A stretch of 64,000 bases of DNA from Sepiola atlantica (Eukaryota > Mollusca > Cephalopoda > Sepiida > Sepiolidae): assembly GCA_963556195.1 (NCBI GenBank), contig OY744533.1, forward strand, positions 47,432,749 to 47,496,748, read 5' to 3'. Positions 22,935-34,471 of this stretch are shown in pieces; positions within the stretch are counted from its first letter, which is position 1, and every line of letters starts with the position of its first letter. The notes beneath the pieces were generated by a model. That model ran no database searches, was not told where the DNA came from, and saw only the letters and a program-made list of their open reading frames with translations. The position numbers were made by a program, and so were the translations under genes.

Positions 22935-23459
22935 GATGATAACTTTAACATTTGTCATTGAAAAAACTCCTCTAATCTTTTTAAATTACAAAAAAATAGA
23001 TTCGTTTTCTTTGATATTCATTAAGACTTTTTTGTCTTTTATAATAAAGGTGAAAAGTACAAAGTATCCATTTCGAATTACTCAGTCATTTAAAAATTGT
23101 ATATTTGACCAATCAACCTTCCACCATTATCTTTATTTATTTCATTATATAACCAGTTTTTAATGAGGAATTCATGTTACTTTTTTATGCTGAAACAAAA
23201 AAATCCCCTGACTTTGCATTTCTTAAAAACCATATCAATTAACCTTCTGTGTGTTTTTTTTCCTAGAAAATAAAATTTGACTATGTTCATGCACAGTAAA
23301 TTTCATCCACATGACAATATGTCAAATTACAATACGACAATCATCATTTTGTTTTTTGTCCTCTAAATTATTAAAATGTCAATTGGAAATTATTTCTTTG
23401 GTTTCTATAAAGAAGACTACAGCCTCAGTAATCGCTGCCCAGAGAGCGGGTAGTTTTTG
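22935..23459. other. AT-rich spacer
   Basis: No feature recognised. Confidence 0.35.
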
Positions 23460-23499
<40 letters not shown>

Positions 23500-23516
23500 A
23501 ATATTTGTTGTTGTTT

Positions 23517-23567
<51 letters not shown>

Positions 23568-23578
23568 TGTGTGTGTGT
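23460..23578. repeat. Two (TA)n runs and a short (TG)n
   Basis: TA runs at 23,460-23,494 and 23,520-23,564, then GTGTGTGTGTG. Confidence 0.95.
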
Positions 23579-23897
23579 GCAACGTTTATGTGTAGAGTAT
23601 ATATTATTTATGAATTCTGTCCTAATTTTCACACCACAACCACAAGCAGAGGTGCAATCAGCGATGTCGGGTCATTCTGGCACCGAAACATGACAGACAG
23701 AGAGATTGATTCAGTAAATTTGATTTTCAATTCACGTCAACAAACGAGATTATATTGCCATAATCAGACGAGACTGGAGACACGAGATGATTTACAATTC
23801 ATTGCTAATATTTAGAGCAAGCTGAAGCACTTTAACGCCAATTGAGCGATTATAACTAAATCTTAGAAAACACACGCACACACAAACACACATGTAC

Positions 23898-23959
<62 letters not shown>

Positions 23960-24294
23960 GTGCTTTTACAAAGAATATATATCAAAAAAATATATATAGT
24001 AAATGTATCAAATTTTAAGCCTAATGAAGCTGTATTACAGGATTCAGAGCATATATATCTTATATTTGCATTCCAAAGACCAGAGAGATGAATTAATACA
24101 AAGCTTATTTACTTCTGTACTTCGATGAGTTTTTTTTTTTACATATCTCATTTTACACACGAAAGTAATTTTTTGAAATTTAATATTCATTCCAATCCCT
24201 TACGTGCGTTTCATAGCAATATTCGGATAAGTGTATATTGTTAAATTAATCCAATTTTGTCAATCTTCGGAAAGTTGCAGGATATGTTGTTGAG
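23579..24294. other. Spacer with (TA)n at 23,902-23,957
   Basis: No gene recognised. A short (CA)-rich stretch precedes the TA run. Confidence 0.4.
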
Positions 24295-24630
24295 TATTGA
24301 TTTACTCCTCTCCAGAGGTTAGGCACAAGGCCAGTTTTTATCTTACTCCCACAAGTAAGATGTGACCCAAGGTCGGGTCGGGAAAGTGGGGTTTAAAATT
24401 GCCTGGGCAGCCCCGTCGGCATTCCCCGGTAGGGGCGCCCCAGGCAGTAAGCAATAAACTTACTCCTCCCCAAAGAGGGGAGGCAAAGCCTGGGAAGGTG
24501 GACTTCCCAAAACTGCACAGGACAGACCCATTGACCGGCGTAAATCAAGACCCGAAGGCCAAGACAACACCAGTATGGGGTGCAGTATAAATCGGAACAG
24601 ATACTACACTTTGATCTTAGCCAAAAGGCC
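24295..24630 (-). mobile_element. U2-headed retroposon, copy B
   Basis: The minus strand starts GGCCTTTTGGCTAAGATCAA and AGTGTAGTATCTGTTC (U2 nt about 11-46, no mismatch visible), then switches to a GC-richer 290 bp body. The body has several short inverted repeats, such as GGGGCGCCCC and CTCCCCTCTTTGGGGAGGAG. It ends GCCTTGTGCCTAACCTCTGG and AGAGGAGTAAAT. The GC content and low decay suggest it is younger than most repeats here. No coding frame is present. Confidence 0.65.
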
Positions 24631-25063
24631 AAATTGTTTTAGTAGCGAAAGAAATGTCATAACAAAAACACTGGACGGGCATGCAGTGAAAATCCAAGCC
24701 GATTTCTGATGAAAATTCGGCAAACTGAAGTACATAAAGGGCAAACACTCAGTTGAGGAAAAAGGTGAACACTTCAGCAAAAAGAAATAAGAAAAAAGAA
24801 AAAATCCAACCCCTCAATAACATTTTCACACCCAAGAAAACACATGAATCAGATTTCTCAAACGATGGTCCCAAATCTAATATTCACGTTTTTGTAAATA
24901 TTAGCTTTATATAAATATTAAATCCAACTTTAATCACCCTGTGTCTAATCTTCCCGCCGTGGAAGGGAGATAAGTAAACATTCACAAATTATATTTTAAT
25001 TTTTATTTATTTTATTACTATTAATTTTTATTTATTTTATATGTAAAGCACTATATACTTCAT
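24631..25063. other. Unclassified spacer
   Basis: No feature recognised. Confidence 0.35.
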
Positions 25064-26850
25064 TATTATTATTATTATTTGCACTCACTAGTTCTCACCC
25101 AAGGCATCGTCAGTGATTGCTCACTAATAATAAAAGGTGGTCTTACATTGAGTCTGAGTGACAACAAGCCTCCCCAGATCTCTAGTACTCTCCGCCTTTT
25201 TTTCGATAACCATTGCAAATGACTGTGCGATATCGCAGCAGCCGTGTCCCACGGATTTCTTGTTGATAACAATCATTGGTCTCCTCTTGTATTTTGGCGG
25301 CAATAAGCTTCCTACAGTCCCAGTACTATCCGCACTCTTACAGTGGAGGTCTGGTAAGTGCTCTCAATCCTCGGTCTTTCCATTCTCCTTGGCCCTTTAT
25401 GACTATTTTGTGCGGCATTAGCCGAGGCTGCTGCCATCACGTTTTTCTTTTTTCTTTTTTTTTTGGGGGGGGGCAGTTTATTAAGTTCATTGTAGTTTCT
25501 TTCCTTGTGTTCAAGTGGTGGTGTTCTTCCTGTGGTTTTGTTTTCTCCTTGTTGTAGCCTCTATGTGACTAGTTACCGTTCATAGCTTATGCGGGTTGGT
25601 TTCCGCATTCGTGGATTTTCTTAAGATGGCATCTGTTTTTATCATTGCCGTCCTTTATATGATCTAAGCGATCCCTTCGATTCCAATTTCTCCCAGTCCT
25701 TTTCTCAGGTTTTCGGGACTGTTCCTACTGCTCCTACGATTATTGGTGTTGTATTGACTTTATTAATGCTCCATATCTCTTTCAATTCTTTGGCAAGTTC
25801 CGTGCATTTGCTTCGTTTTTTCGTCTCCTAGATCTTCGCTTAGTCGTCAGCTGGAACGGCAACATCTACAACTTGGCAGGACTTTTCATTATTGTTAAAT
25901 GAAATCCGGCCTCCTTGCTTACATTGTTGTATGCAAACCGATAACTCTTTTCCTCTCCATGTCCCAGATGATTTTGTAATTTTCGTTTTCCAGTACTGTC
26001 TTTGGTTTATATGTGTATTATTTGTCCTCGTGTTCGAAATGCAGTCGTTTGCATAGTTCCTATTGTATTGTTTTCCCCACGCAGTCCTGTCTATTCCTGG
26101 ATTCTTTTTGCGCGAGTTTGGTGCTTCACTTATTATGTGATTTACTGTTTCGTCTCTTTGTCAACACAGTCTGCATTTACTGTTTTCATCGGTTTTATCT
26201 ATTTTAGCTTTAATATGCAGAATAATGATTTAATGCTTTAATGTTTTGTTTTGTGCAGCTGTCAGTAAAGTTTCTGTTTTTCTGTTAAAGTATTCTTTTT
26301 TAGCCATACCTTAGATTGTTGGTGAGTCTCTTCTCTTGTTATTCTTATGTAACGTCCATGTAGCAGTTTTTCTTCCCACTTTTCTTTTCTTGTGTTATTG
26401 TTTCTGGTTTCAGTGCTTTCGGAGTTGTTGATTGCGATTGTGTCTCTTGCGACGGTGATCAGCCTTTCTGTGTTCTTGGTTATATATTTCTCCACTCTTT
26501 TTGTGTCTTCTACACAGTCTTCTATAATTACCAGTCCCCCCTTCATTTCTATTCACGTAGAGTCTGTCCGTACTGTCTTTTAGGTGAAGCGTGTTGTGCA
26601 TGGTCATTAATTTTTTAGTCTTCTGATCAAGGTGCATGAGTTTGTCTTTAGTCCAGCCTATGAATTGTCCAGAGTAACTTATTGGTAATACTGTTTATTT
26701 TTTTTACTAGATTTCTGCTGTATAGTTTCTAAGAGTGTCCTTGTTCTTCCCAGGTATTCTTTTCCAATCTTCTCTTTAATTTCTGTAGATTTGATAGTAT
26801 CTGCTTTCAGAACTCTCAGATATGTATGGCTTGACTTCTATTTGTGATGT
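25064..26850 (-). pseudogene. R2-like LINE, 3' half, with 3' UTR
   Basis: On the minus strand, after about 26,850, the frame at 26,262-26,546 holds NTRKEKWEEKLLHGRYIRIT, the W..K..HGQY.R.T block of this LINE family. It is followed in shifted frames by TVNADCVDKETVNHIIKNAP (zinc-knuckle-like), then INKVNTTPIIVGAVGTVPKT and LRKGLGEIG near 25,700-25,780, the last conserved block. About 540 bp of non-coding 3' UTR follows and ends in (AAT)n at 25,064-25,080, which is consistent with a LINE tail. The RT domain is missing (5' truncation). Stops and frameshifts make it a pseudogene. Confidence 0.7.
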
Positions 26851-27010
26851 TATGAAAGGCACTGAAGTAGATACTTTTAGAATCATTTAAAGTATAATAT
26901 AAAATAAAATATTCTAAAATCGTTTTAAAAACGATTGTACGCATAATTTTGTTGTGTTTGAAGTTTTGTAAATAATATAAATAATGTGCTAATTTTGTTT
27001 ATCTTGACCT

Positions 27011-27136
27011 GTTATATAATGATGGACGTAACTTGTGGGATTAGAAAATCCTTTATGAGAATGTTATATAATGATGGACGTAACTTGTCGGATTATAAAA
27101 ACCTTTATGAGAATGTTATATGATAATGGACGTATA
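27011..27136 (+). repeat. 52 bp tandem repeat, 2.4 units
   Basis: GTTATATAATGATGGACGTA and its continuation to TTTATGAGAAT recurs at exact 52 bp steps (27,011, 27,063, 27,115). The first two units differ at only a few positions. Confidence 0.9.
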
Positions 27137-27533
27137 TGGTGGAGAACGGGTGTGGGGTCGTTGGTTTGACTTGTGCGATTTAGTGCGTGCCGCCGAGTGC
27201 ATAGAGTGCGATGCTGTTTCCGGGAATCGAAACGTGACAAGTGACGAGACAATGGATGACCCTAGTTCAAAAGGTCATCCTGCACCTGTGTGGTGATCAC
27301 GTGATATTACGTCACAGTTTTGAGATGTGAGAAAATTGGAGTTTTTAAACTAGTTCGGACTTAGGAGGCGCAGAAGTCGGACGAAGGAATTAAGATGTAG
27401 CCAAGTCAGAACGGGAAATGTTTTTCCCTAAGAAGGAATAGTGGCGTACAAGATGTCCTTCTCCCCCCTGTCTCCTCAAATTGCAAAGGACTGATTAGAC
27501 AATAAGCTAGCTAAGAATTAACCACGATATTCG

Positions 27534-27570
<37 letters not shown>

Positions 27571-27798
27571 GATAGCAAAACATCTCCACCGGCAATAGAA
27601 ACTGACGCCGAATAAAAAGTAATTAAAATGAAAAGATAGTTGTCTTATGAAGCGGGTGAGAAAGGTCTTTTGTTACAGACAACTCACGGAGATGACCAGT
27701 ACAGTGCAGAGGCGAAGAAAGTACTCAATCACTAGACGACAGAGCAAACCGAGAAGAAACGAAGGTATGAATTATTAAGGTGCTATGCAACATGTCCC

Positions 27799-27802
<4 letters not shown>
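27137..27802. other. Spacer with (CT)n
   Basis: A (CT)n run lies at 27,541-27,566. No gene recognised. The 62-residue minus frame at 27,064 overlaps the tandem repeat and is not convincing. Confidence 0.4.

Positions 27803-27874
<72 letters not shown>
27803..27874. repeat. (TA)n microsatellite
   Basis: TA run bordering repeat F copy 2. Confidence 0.95.
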
Positions 27875-27878
<4 letters not shown>

Positions 27879-27879
27879 C

Positions 27880-28098
27880 TTGAATTAAATTAATATAATT
27901 GATTTATTGTTTAATAATAATCTATCGCGATAATATAAAGCTCAATATATTGAATAGAGCAATCAATTCTAAAGATGAAAGATGGGAATAAAAAATTGTA
28001 AAGATACTGTATTTATTAGAATATCAAAAGTTCAAAGCAAGGAGCTTCATATCCTTAATCCATGGATTTCAAAGATAAACTCTTTTCATCAGAGGATA
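27880..28098 (-). repeat. Repeat F, copy 2, ending in a hammerhead-like core
   Basis: It is homologous to 17.39-17.57 kb over about 180 bp. On the minus strand the hammerhead-like motif comes first, then GAAGCTCCTTGCTTTGAACT, the conserved AT-rich body and finally the (TA)n run. This is the order ribozyme, body, tail. Confidence 0.7.
28050..28098 (-). ncRNA. Hammerhead ribozyme candidate (HH-B)
   Basis: Minus strand: TATCCT, CTGATGA, stem II AAAGA-GTTTA-TCTTT, GAAA, the palindromic stem III TCCATGGA, then TTA and AGGATA. TATCCT and AGGATA form a 6 bp stem I. The invariant core is complete. There is one extra nucleotide between stem III and stem I compared with the consensus, which may lower or abolish activity. 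Confidence 0.6.
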
Positions 28099-28643
28099 GA
28101 GAAACGCTGACAATTTAATTGTAAACTTAACTTTGAAAAAATTCATACACAAAATAAAAACCAAAAGATAAAGAGTCTTTTGTTGAGATGAGAACGTGGA
28201 GTTAGAGTAGACGCCGTCAAAAAAACATGAAAAACAAAACAGCTGTTACATTGGAAATTAACGTTTGAAAAAGAATAATACTCAAATTGTTTAGGAATCC
28301 AAATATTGTTGTTAAGAAGCTTATTTTTAGACGGCAGTTGGTAAAGTCCAATTCATCTTGTCTTCACAGGGTTCAGAATGGAGTTCATCAGTTAGAGTTC
28401 GATGTATATCAAAGTGTGCATTACGAAAACTTCTAGCTCCCTGTTTGATCAGTGTTTCGATAGAATATATAAATGTATTTAGAGCCGATAGTTTTCAAGC
28501 CGGTATTGCTTGTAGGCGATGGTGAAAATAACTATTTGTCTGCTGGCATAGGAATATTATCTGTTGGTAGTGAGGTTTCTGGCCAACAGGTGCGGCAGAG
28601 GCGTAGGGAATCAAAGAGGGGTGGACTGGTATATATGCACACC

Positions 28644-28683
<40 letters not shown>

Positions 28684-29939
28684 CCCACATATATACAGAC
28701 ATATGCATACATATATATACGTATATAAAATATACGCATATATACGACTGTATTAACATATCTTCTTACATTGTCTTTTTAAGTAGCTAAAGGAAGGAGG
28801 TTAAGTGTATGGGTGATGGAAGCTTAGGTGGTCAGCGTCAAGCTGCACGGTATTTATGGTTGGGGGAAGGGAGTTGTTTATATTTTGCCAAGGTGAATAA
28901 GTTTATATAGGGGTAGGGGTAGATTAGAAAGATATGAAGGGAATTTGAAGATAATGAGTGCTTGTCTAGCGGTCCGCGTTTTAGAGGTCAAGGGCTAGGA
29001 TTGATTTTTTAAATTATCTTGAAAAAGTCATTAAAAAATTAATTTTAGGGAAAGAATAACTTTCAAAAATCTTTTCTTCAATAAATTTATTTTAAAAAAA
29101 AAGTATTTTGGATGTGTAAATTTTTGTTTATAGTTTAGGTAGGTTTACTAAATGTATTTTCTACGAAGTAATAAAGTCAGATTATGGTCGTATTAATCGT
29201 GGATTTGATACATAAATTCACGATTAATCGTGCGAGAAAGAGAGACGCAATCGCCTCACGCAAGCTAAAAGAAAACTGTGGCTCCCCTCAGACCAGAAAT
29301 TTACATTAGGTATACTTAGCGACGCTGAACTTCGAACATATCCACACAATAAAATATGTAAAGTGCCCACTTGCAGACGTGTATATATAATCGGTCATAC
29401 AGCAGAATCAAATAAGCAAGCCTACCGGAAGGAAACACGCCGAAACAATTACCACTAATAAACATGCCTTTTAAATATAAAAAGCATTAAAACATATCCT
29501 TTAGAACAAACAATAAAAGCAAACAAACAGTTTTTACAAACACGGAATATATTTTATGGAGGAACGTAAAAGAATGAAGTTCGCCAAGTGTAAGCCGATG
29601 ATTTGTGTTTGCCCTTTTTGTCTGAGCTGCTGACGAGTCGATCTGTTTCAATCAGCCAGATGCTGCCCCAGGTCCAACATGACCAGATAGATGAAACCAG
29701 GATACACCTAACGACACTGTAATGTATAGTTTTTAAATAAAATAATTATATAGGTACGTGTATATGATTATATATTTGTATGTAAAAGATTCACCCCTAT
29801 ATTAATTAATCGATTATTATGAATTTTGAACAACATATGATAGGCGTAATGGATCGTAATATGAACTATACTTAGTTTAATTTTGTTTCATGCAAATAGG
29901 GTTTAAAGAGGGTAGAAGCCCTTCGTAAAAATTCACATC
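28099..29939. other. Unclassified spacer
   Basis: No gene recognised. (TA)n(GA)n lies at 28,646-28,681. A short inverted repeat (ATTAATCGTG and CACGATTAAT) lies at 29,192-29,230. The block at 29,580-29,730 is less AT-rich but unrecognised. Confidence 0.4.
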
Positions 29940-30311
29940 CCTCCAATATTTGTGAAATTTTAACAATATTTATTAGACATCAATAAATAACTTTCCCCAA
30001 GTTTCAGGAACTTTAGGGACATTATTTGGACACAATCTCTAATTGGAAAATTCAAATATTTTAGATTTTAATTACATTTGATCCATAATAATTAGACACC
30101 AATTAAGCAAGATTCCCTGAATATCAATTTCTTCTTAAGACCCCTTAGTTTACGCCTTAAATTTTAGATATTTTATAGGATGAAAATCATGTAATGGATT
30201 TTGATCACAATTGGAATAACATTGGCACAGCATTATATTTTGATTTTAATATGTATACAAAGACATAAAAGTGGTGCAGAATTAATTTTACCGGTTGTGA
30301 GACGGTTATTC

Positions 30312-30313
<2 letters not shown>
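29940..30313 (+). mobile_element. Helitron-like element end, copy 2
   Basis: Plus-strand relative of 10.49-10.96 kb and 57.63-58.10 kb. Shared segments include ACATAAAAGTGGTGCAGAAT, TAATTTTACCG and GACGGTTATTC. The terminal hairpin bases are decayed and CTAG reads CTGA. It stops at a (TA)n run. Confidence 0.55.

Positions 30314-30317
<4 letters not shown>

Positions 30318-30372
<55 letters not shown>
30318..30372. repeat. (TA)n microsatellite
   Basis: TA run at the end of the Helitron-like repeat, consistent with insertion next to T. Confidence 0.95.
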
Positions 30373-30374
<2 letters not shown>

Positions 30375-31504
30375 TTAGGTTTTTCACTTAGAAGATAGTA
30401 TATTCAGTAAAGACCGAAAGAACACCATATTGGGTATTGTCAGTTGTTGTGGTTCTTATTCCAGGTATATAATTCCCCTGCTGAACTGCCAAGCAAGAAC
30501 CTGCTTGAGTAGAGAAACACGTGTAGGGAAAAAATTCTTTAACTTAGAAAAATCTGAAAAATAAATAAACTATGAAAGAAAAAAGTATGTTGTTGTGATG
30601 AATGATTTCTTGCTTGAACGAAATGTTCTGGTAAACCTTCAAAACACACACACACGCACACACACACATCTATATATATATAAAAGGAAATGGTAGTTTG
30701 CTTGAAGCATTTCTAGTAAACAAGTAAATATGAAATATATATATATATATATATATATGTTTAGAGTTAATGGTGAAGAATAACATTGCAATCGCATGGC
30801 GTTAAAAATCATGATTGATGTTGGTATCGAAGAAAAACGTCTAAATCGATCTTTATTTTTAAGCAATTAATTTCAATTGAGAAAGGAAACGCACGAATCC
30901 GTTTCTCGTTTTGTAGCTTCCGGAGGGTTTCTGCTGACATGTTCTTATGCATTAATTCGAAATCGCCTAGCTTTATCTACGTTTCCGCCATTTTTTCTCT
31001 CGTTCTTTCACGCTATAAGTATTTACTATTTATCTCGGAGAAGATTTGATTAAATATCACTGACAACTTCCACAAATAAGCCACGATTTATTGCTTTCCT
31101 AAAAGCTATAATCCAATAGAGTATGATTTTGCTAATATATATCGCTTATGTATTGCTATCGACACCTTGTAGAAATTCCATGGTGGTTTTTACATCAATC
31201 TGTATAATTTACTTTCAATAATAATATTTCTTTTAAAATAATAAATGTCTGTCAATGAAGAATTCTATGAAGAATTCTTTTTTCTTTTTCTATAAAGATG
31301 ATTGTCATTGTCAGCAAAATATTCTCTAAATAAATAAAACGAAAATGTTACTTGCTTATTTTTTAATTTAAAATTATAGCAATTTAATTTTTTTAGAAAA
31401 ATAAATATTTTCTGTCTTCTTACAGTACAAATAATTGCCAACTAATTATTCGCCAAATCCATAAAACGAATGTCAGTTTTTGAAATGTATTTATTTAAAA
31501 TTGT
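30373..31504. other. Spacer with (CA)n and (TA)n
   Basis: (CA)n and short TA runs lie at 30,641-30,690 and 30,736-30,758. No gene recognised. Confidence 0.4.
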
Positions 31505-31730
31505 ACTATGACGCGACTAGGACGGCACTGCACAAATCTGCTGGGCACATTACGTGCTGACCTCAAGCAGGCGGGACTAGGACCACTACGTACAGCGAAA
31601 CAACTTCATTGCCTGCGACAACTGGCGCATGACAAGGCAGGATGGCCTGGGACTAGCATGGAGGATTGATTGCAGCTACGGGGTGTCATTTGACTACCGT
31701 AGCCGCAGAACACAGTTTTTAGTAATAATA
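31505..31730 (+). pseudogene. LINE 3'-end fragment
   Basis: The plus frame reads TRLGRHCTNLLGTLRADLKQ, then AGLGPLRTAKQLHCLRQLAH and DKAGWPG. This resembles the end of LINE ORF2 proteins (....D....L......AQDR..WR). It is followed about 60 bp later by a TAATAATAAT tail. The GC content is much higher than its surroundings, which suggests a recent insertion of a severely truncated element. Confidence 0.55.
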
Positions 31731-32019
31731 ATGTACTATTTTAGTTGACGGGACATGATTATTTGATTTTGGAACACTTCATTTTAAAATGTGAAAAATC
31801 TAAATTGTTTACAATAGCAAAATCAGATTAATCACCAAGTCTTTGCTGATTTGACAATCTCATTTTGTAAATGTACGTGAAAAACGATAACGTACGTGCG
31901 GACATGAAATACCCTAGCATATTATTATATAGATTTTAAAAAGTTACAAAATTAGATTAACAACAGCAACTGCTGAGACAATTTTAAGTTGGATCTTTAT
32001 CTGTTTGTTTTACGGCATA
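31731..32019. other. Spacer
   Basis: It includes GATAACGTACGTGCGGACAT at 31,888, a dispersed motif also found near 15,563. Confidence 0.35.
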
Positions 32020-32400
32020 TATACCCTCACTCTTCCATACCCCCTTCTTAAATCCCCTCATTTTCTCAAAACGCTCTCTAAGACCATAACTTTCGCCCAT
32101 CCACCAAAATCACAGCCCCCTCCTTCTCTACCCTCCCTCCTTACTTTTCTGCATACACCCCCCACACACAAACATTACAACTTACTTTTTCCCCTTCGGT
32201 CTTGACCGCAGCCATCTGGTCAAACACCTCCTTCCTCCCTCTCCCCCACTCCCTCTCTGCCATCCACTTTATCCCTGCTCATCCCCCCACCGATTACTAC
32301 CAGATACAGTAGTCCTTGCTCACCCCCATCTTTCCACTTCTTCCCCACTCATTTTCTTCAACATTCATTTTTATTCTCCACCAAGTACGGACGTCCACCC
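32020..32400 (+). repeat. G-poor C/T/A-rich tract
   Basis: Almost 400 bp with very few G residues and many CCC runs on the plus strand. No motif of a coding sequence is present despite an open frame (32,005-32,205). Confidence 0.7.
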
Positions 32401-32492
32401 AGTAGTGGCCATTATTTTATTTTATTTTTTTCCTTCCTAATATGTCAACCCTACCTGTATTTGTACTTGCATGACATTTTTCTCTATATTAT

Positions 32493-32533
32493 CATCCTGA
32501 TGAAGTCTTATAAATAAAGACGAAACGTTGATG
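32493..32533 (+). ncRNA. Hammerhead-like core (HH-C)
   Basis: Plus strand: CATC, CTGATGA, stem II around GTCTT-ATAAATA-AAGAC, GAAA, then CGTT and GATG. CATC and GATG can pair as stem I. ACGU is a 4-nt palindrome that could act as stem III only between two molecules. The core is complete but the stems are short. It may be a relic in the 3' part of a retroelement. Confidence 0.45.
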
Positions 32534-32611
32534 TACACATAAAAAACATCCATTTTTTGGTTTTCCTTTTTCATTTTCCCATCACGTCGGATTACCTTCA
32601 TCCTTCTCTTC

Positions 32612-32613
<2 letters not shown>

Positions 32614-32662
<49 letters not shown>
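32614..32662. repeat. (TA)n microsatellite
   Basis: Pure TA run. Confidence 0.95.
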
Positions 32663-32668
<6 letters not shown>

Positions 32669-32749
32669 CGATGGCGCGTGTGTTCGTGTGTCACGCTCCT
32701 AAAGAAATGCAATAAATAAACAACAAATAAACTGTATGGAGAGACTTGG

Positions 32750-32815
32750 ATCGAAACCGTAACTTCTAGCTGAAAAGCAGCGACTTTACCACTGACTTAA
32801 CTAAATGGAGTTGTT
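32750..32815 (-). repeat. tRNA-derived head
   Basis: The minus strand reads TAGTTAAGTCAGTGGTAAAG (A-box region), then TCGCTGCTTTTCAGCTAG (anticodon-arm-like) and ACGGTTTCGATCCAAGTC (B box). The arms are mismatched, so it is a SINE head or tRNA pseudogene. The closest type by memory is a tRNA with GTGGTA..GC...CTTTCAG in the D and anticodon region. Confidence 0.6.
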
Positions 32816-33362
32816 AAATAGATCAAAATTTACTTAATTAAACTATTAACTGCCCCTGCTCTGTCGCTTCAGCAGGGAAGGAGGAGGGCATTGTAGAAGG
32901 CGGAGGAGACGCGGAAACGCTTACCAAATGGGCCGGTTTCAGGCTTACGATATTTATTTATTATTTATTTATTTTAATATTTAAAATCTCTTCTTCTTCT
33001 TCTCCTTCTTCTTCTTCTTCTTCTTCTTATTATTTATATTAATACGATAACGTGTGTGTTATTTATTTTGTATGTCACGATCTGACACTCCTATTTACGA
33101 TTTGCCCCTGACAACGGGGCAAAAGAGAGAGGGGAGGGAGGGTGCGAGTTAGAGGGGGGTCGCGACCGATGGTGACTTCTGAAGAAACAGCTTTTGCCCC
33201 GGCAACCGAGTAATATGAATAAATATATATACTTGCATCCCGCTTCGCAAAATTTTGGTGAGTAAAATATGAGCATATTTCTAGACACCGGATAATATTA
33301 TTAACCGTAAATTATACAGATTGATGTAGAAAACACTGTTGAATTTCCACAGGGTCCCGCTA
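32816..33362. other. Spacer with (CTT)n and Helitron-like 3' end
   Basis: (CTT)n lies at 32,994-33,030. The segment AATACGATAACGTGTGTGTT at 33,041 echoes AATACGATGGCGCGTGTGTT at 32,666. The sequence ends CACAGGGTCCCGCTAG|T at 33,361, a Helitron-type terminus without a clear hairpin. Confidence 0.4.

Positions 33363-33426
<64 letters not shown>
33363..33426. repeat. (TA)n microsatellite
   Basis: Pure TA run. Confidence 0.95.
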
Positions 33427-33430
<4 letters not shown>

Positions 33431-33879
33431 TACTATTGCATGTAACGTTAAATCTGAAAGTATGTAAGTTTAAGTGGGAGTATAAGTATGTGTGCATGTA
33501 TGTATATCCTAATATATGTATGTACCCATATATATAATTAATTATTAAAGACAATATATGTACTATCATATATCATCAGATCCTTTTACTTTGTAGTCTC
33601 CTTTGAAGATTCAGCTCAATGTTTGTTAATTATTGATAACAGAGCAAAATATAGAACAGTTTTTATTATATTCCAATAACCATGGTTTGTTTTATTACTT
33701 TTATTTTTATTTTTTCACATTTCCAAAAAATTTTAATTTCTGGTAGATATATTTAACGGTCCGTTTCATTTGTTTTGGGCACAATGTAGATTATGCTTAA
33801 ATGAAAAACTGGAAATTATCCGCTTTAAGGACAAAAACAAACTCTTAAATAGAAAACAAGAGACATCTATCAACTGTAA
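33427..33879. other. AT-rich spacer
   Basis: No feature recognised. Confidence 0.35.
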
Positions 33880-34330
33880 ACATAGTAGACTCTACCTCCT
33901 TAGCAACCCACATACCCCACCTTAACCCCACACCAACCCTACTTAACTTCAACATAAAATTAACGGTTTTTTGTTTTTGTTTTTTTACAAAAATGAATGA
34001 TAACATTAAACCCCCACTATACACTACCCTAAAACACACTATAACCCCCTACCCACCCACCCAAATTTACAACCCAATCCCACCCCAACAGGTCATGATG
34101 AATCTATAAATATATAACCACCCCTCTAAACTACCAATAATATCAAATCTCTACGTACTACCTATAATGCACAGCCTCAATAACCTCTCAGCCATACTAC
34201 CAATTCTAACATAAACCCATAACTGGGACAGCTATCAACACTGATATCACTTAGACTAATCTCAATTACTTAACCCCTCGATCACTACCTTGAACACTTA
34301 ATTATTAACTGGTACTTAGTCCTTGTCATT
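33880..34330. other. Strand-asymmetric, G-poor tract
   Basis: The plus strand is rich in A and C and nearly devoid of G over most of the interval, with many ACCC and CCCAC clusters. No mitochondrial gene, protein motif or known repeat was recognised. Confidence 0.6.
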
Positions 34331-34429
34331 GGTAGTGGAATTAAAAAAGCCTACCATCACTTGTCGACTTATTTCGCCCAATGACTTCACAAGTAGCAAG
34401 ATGGTAATGATGGTGATATTTATCAGTAT

Positions 34430-34432
34430 TAC

Positions 34433-34471
<39 letters not shown>

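Noticed and set aside
22861..23163. Poly-Met frame
   Set aside because: It is the (ATG)n microsatellite followed by random AT-rich sequence.
33880..34330. Nuclear copy of mitochondrial DNA
   Set aside because: The C/A-rich, G-poor strand suggested mtDNA, but no mitochondrial protein, rRNA or tRNA segment could be recognised.
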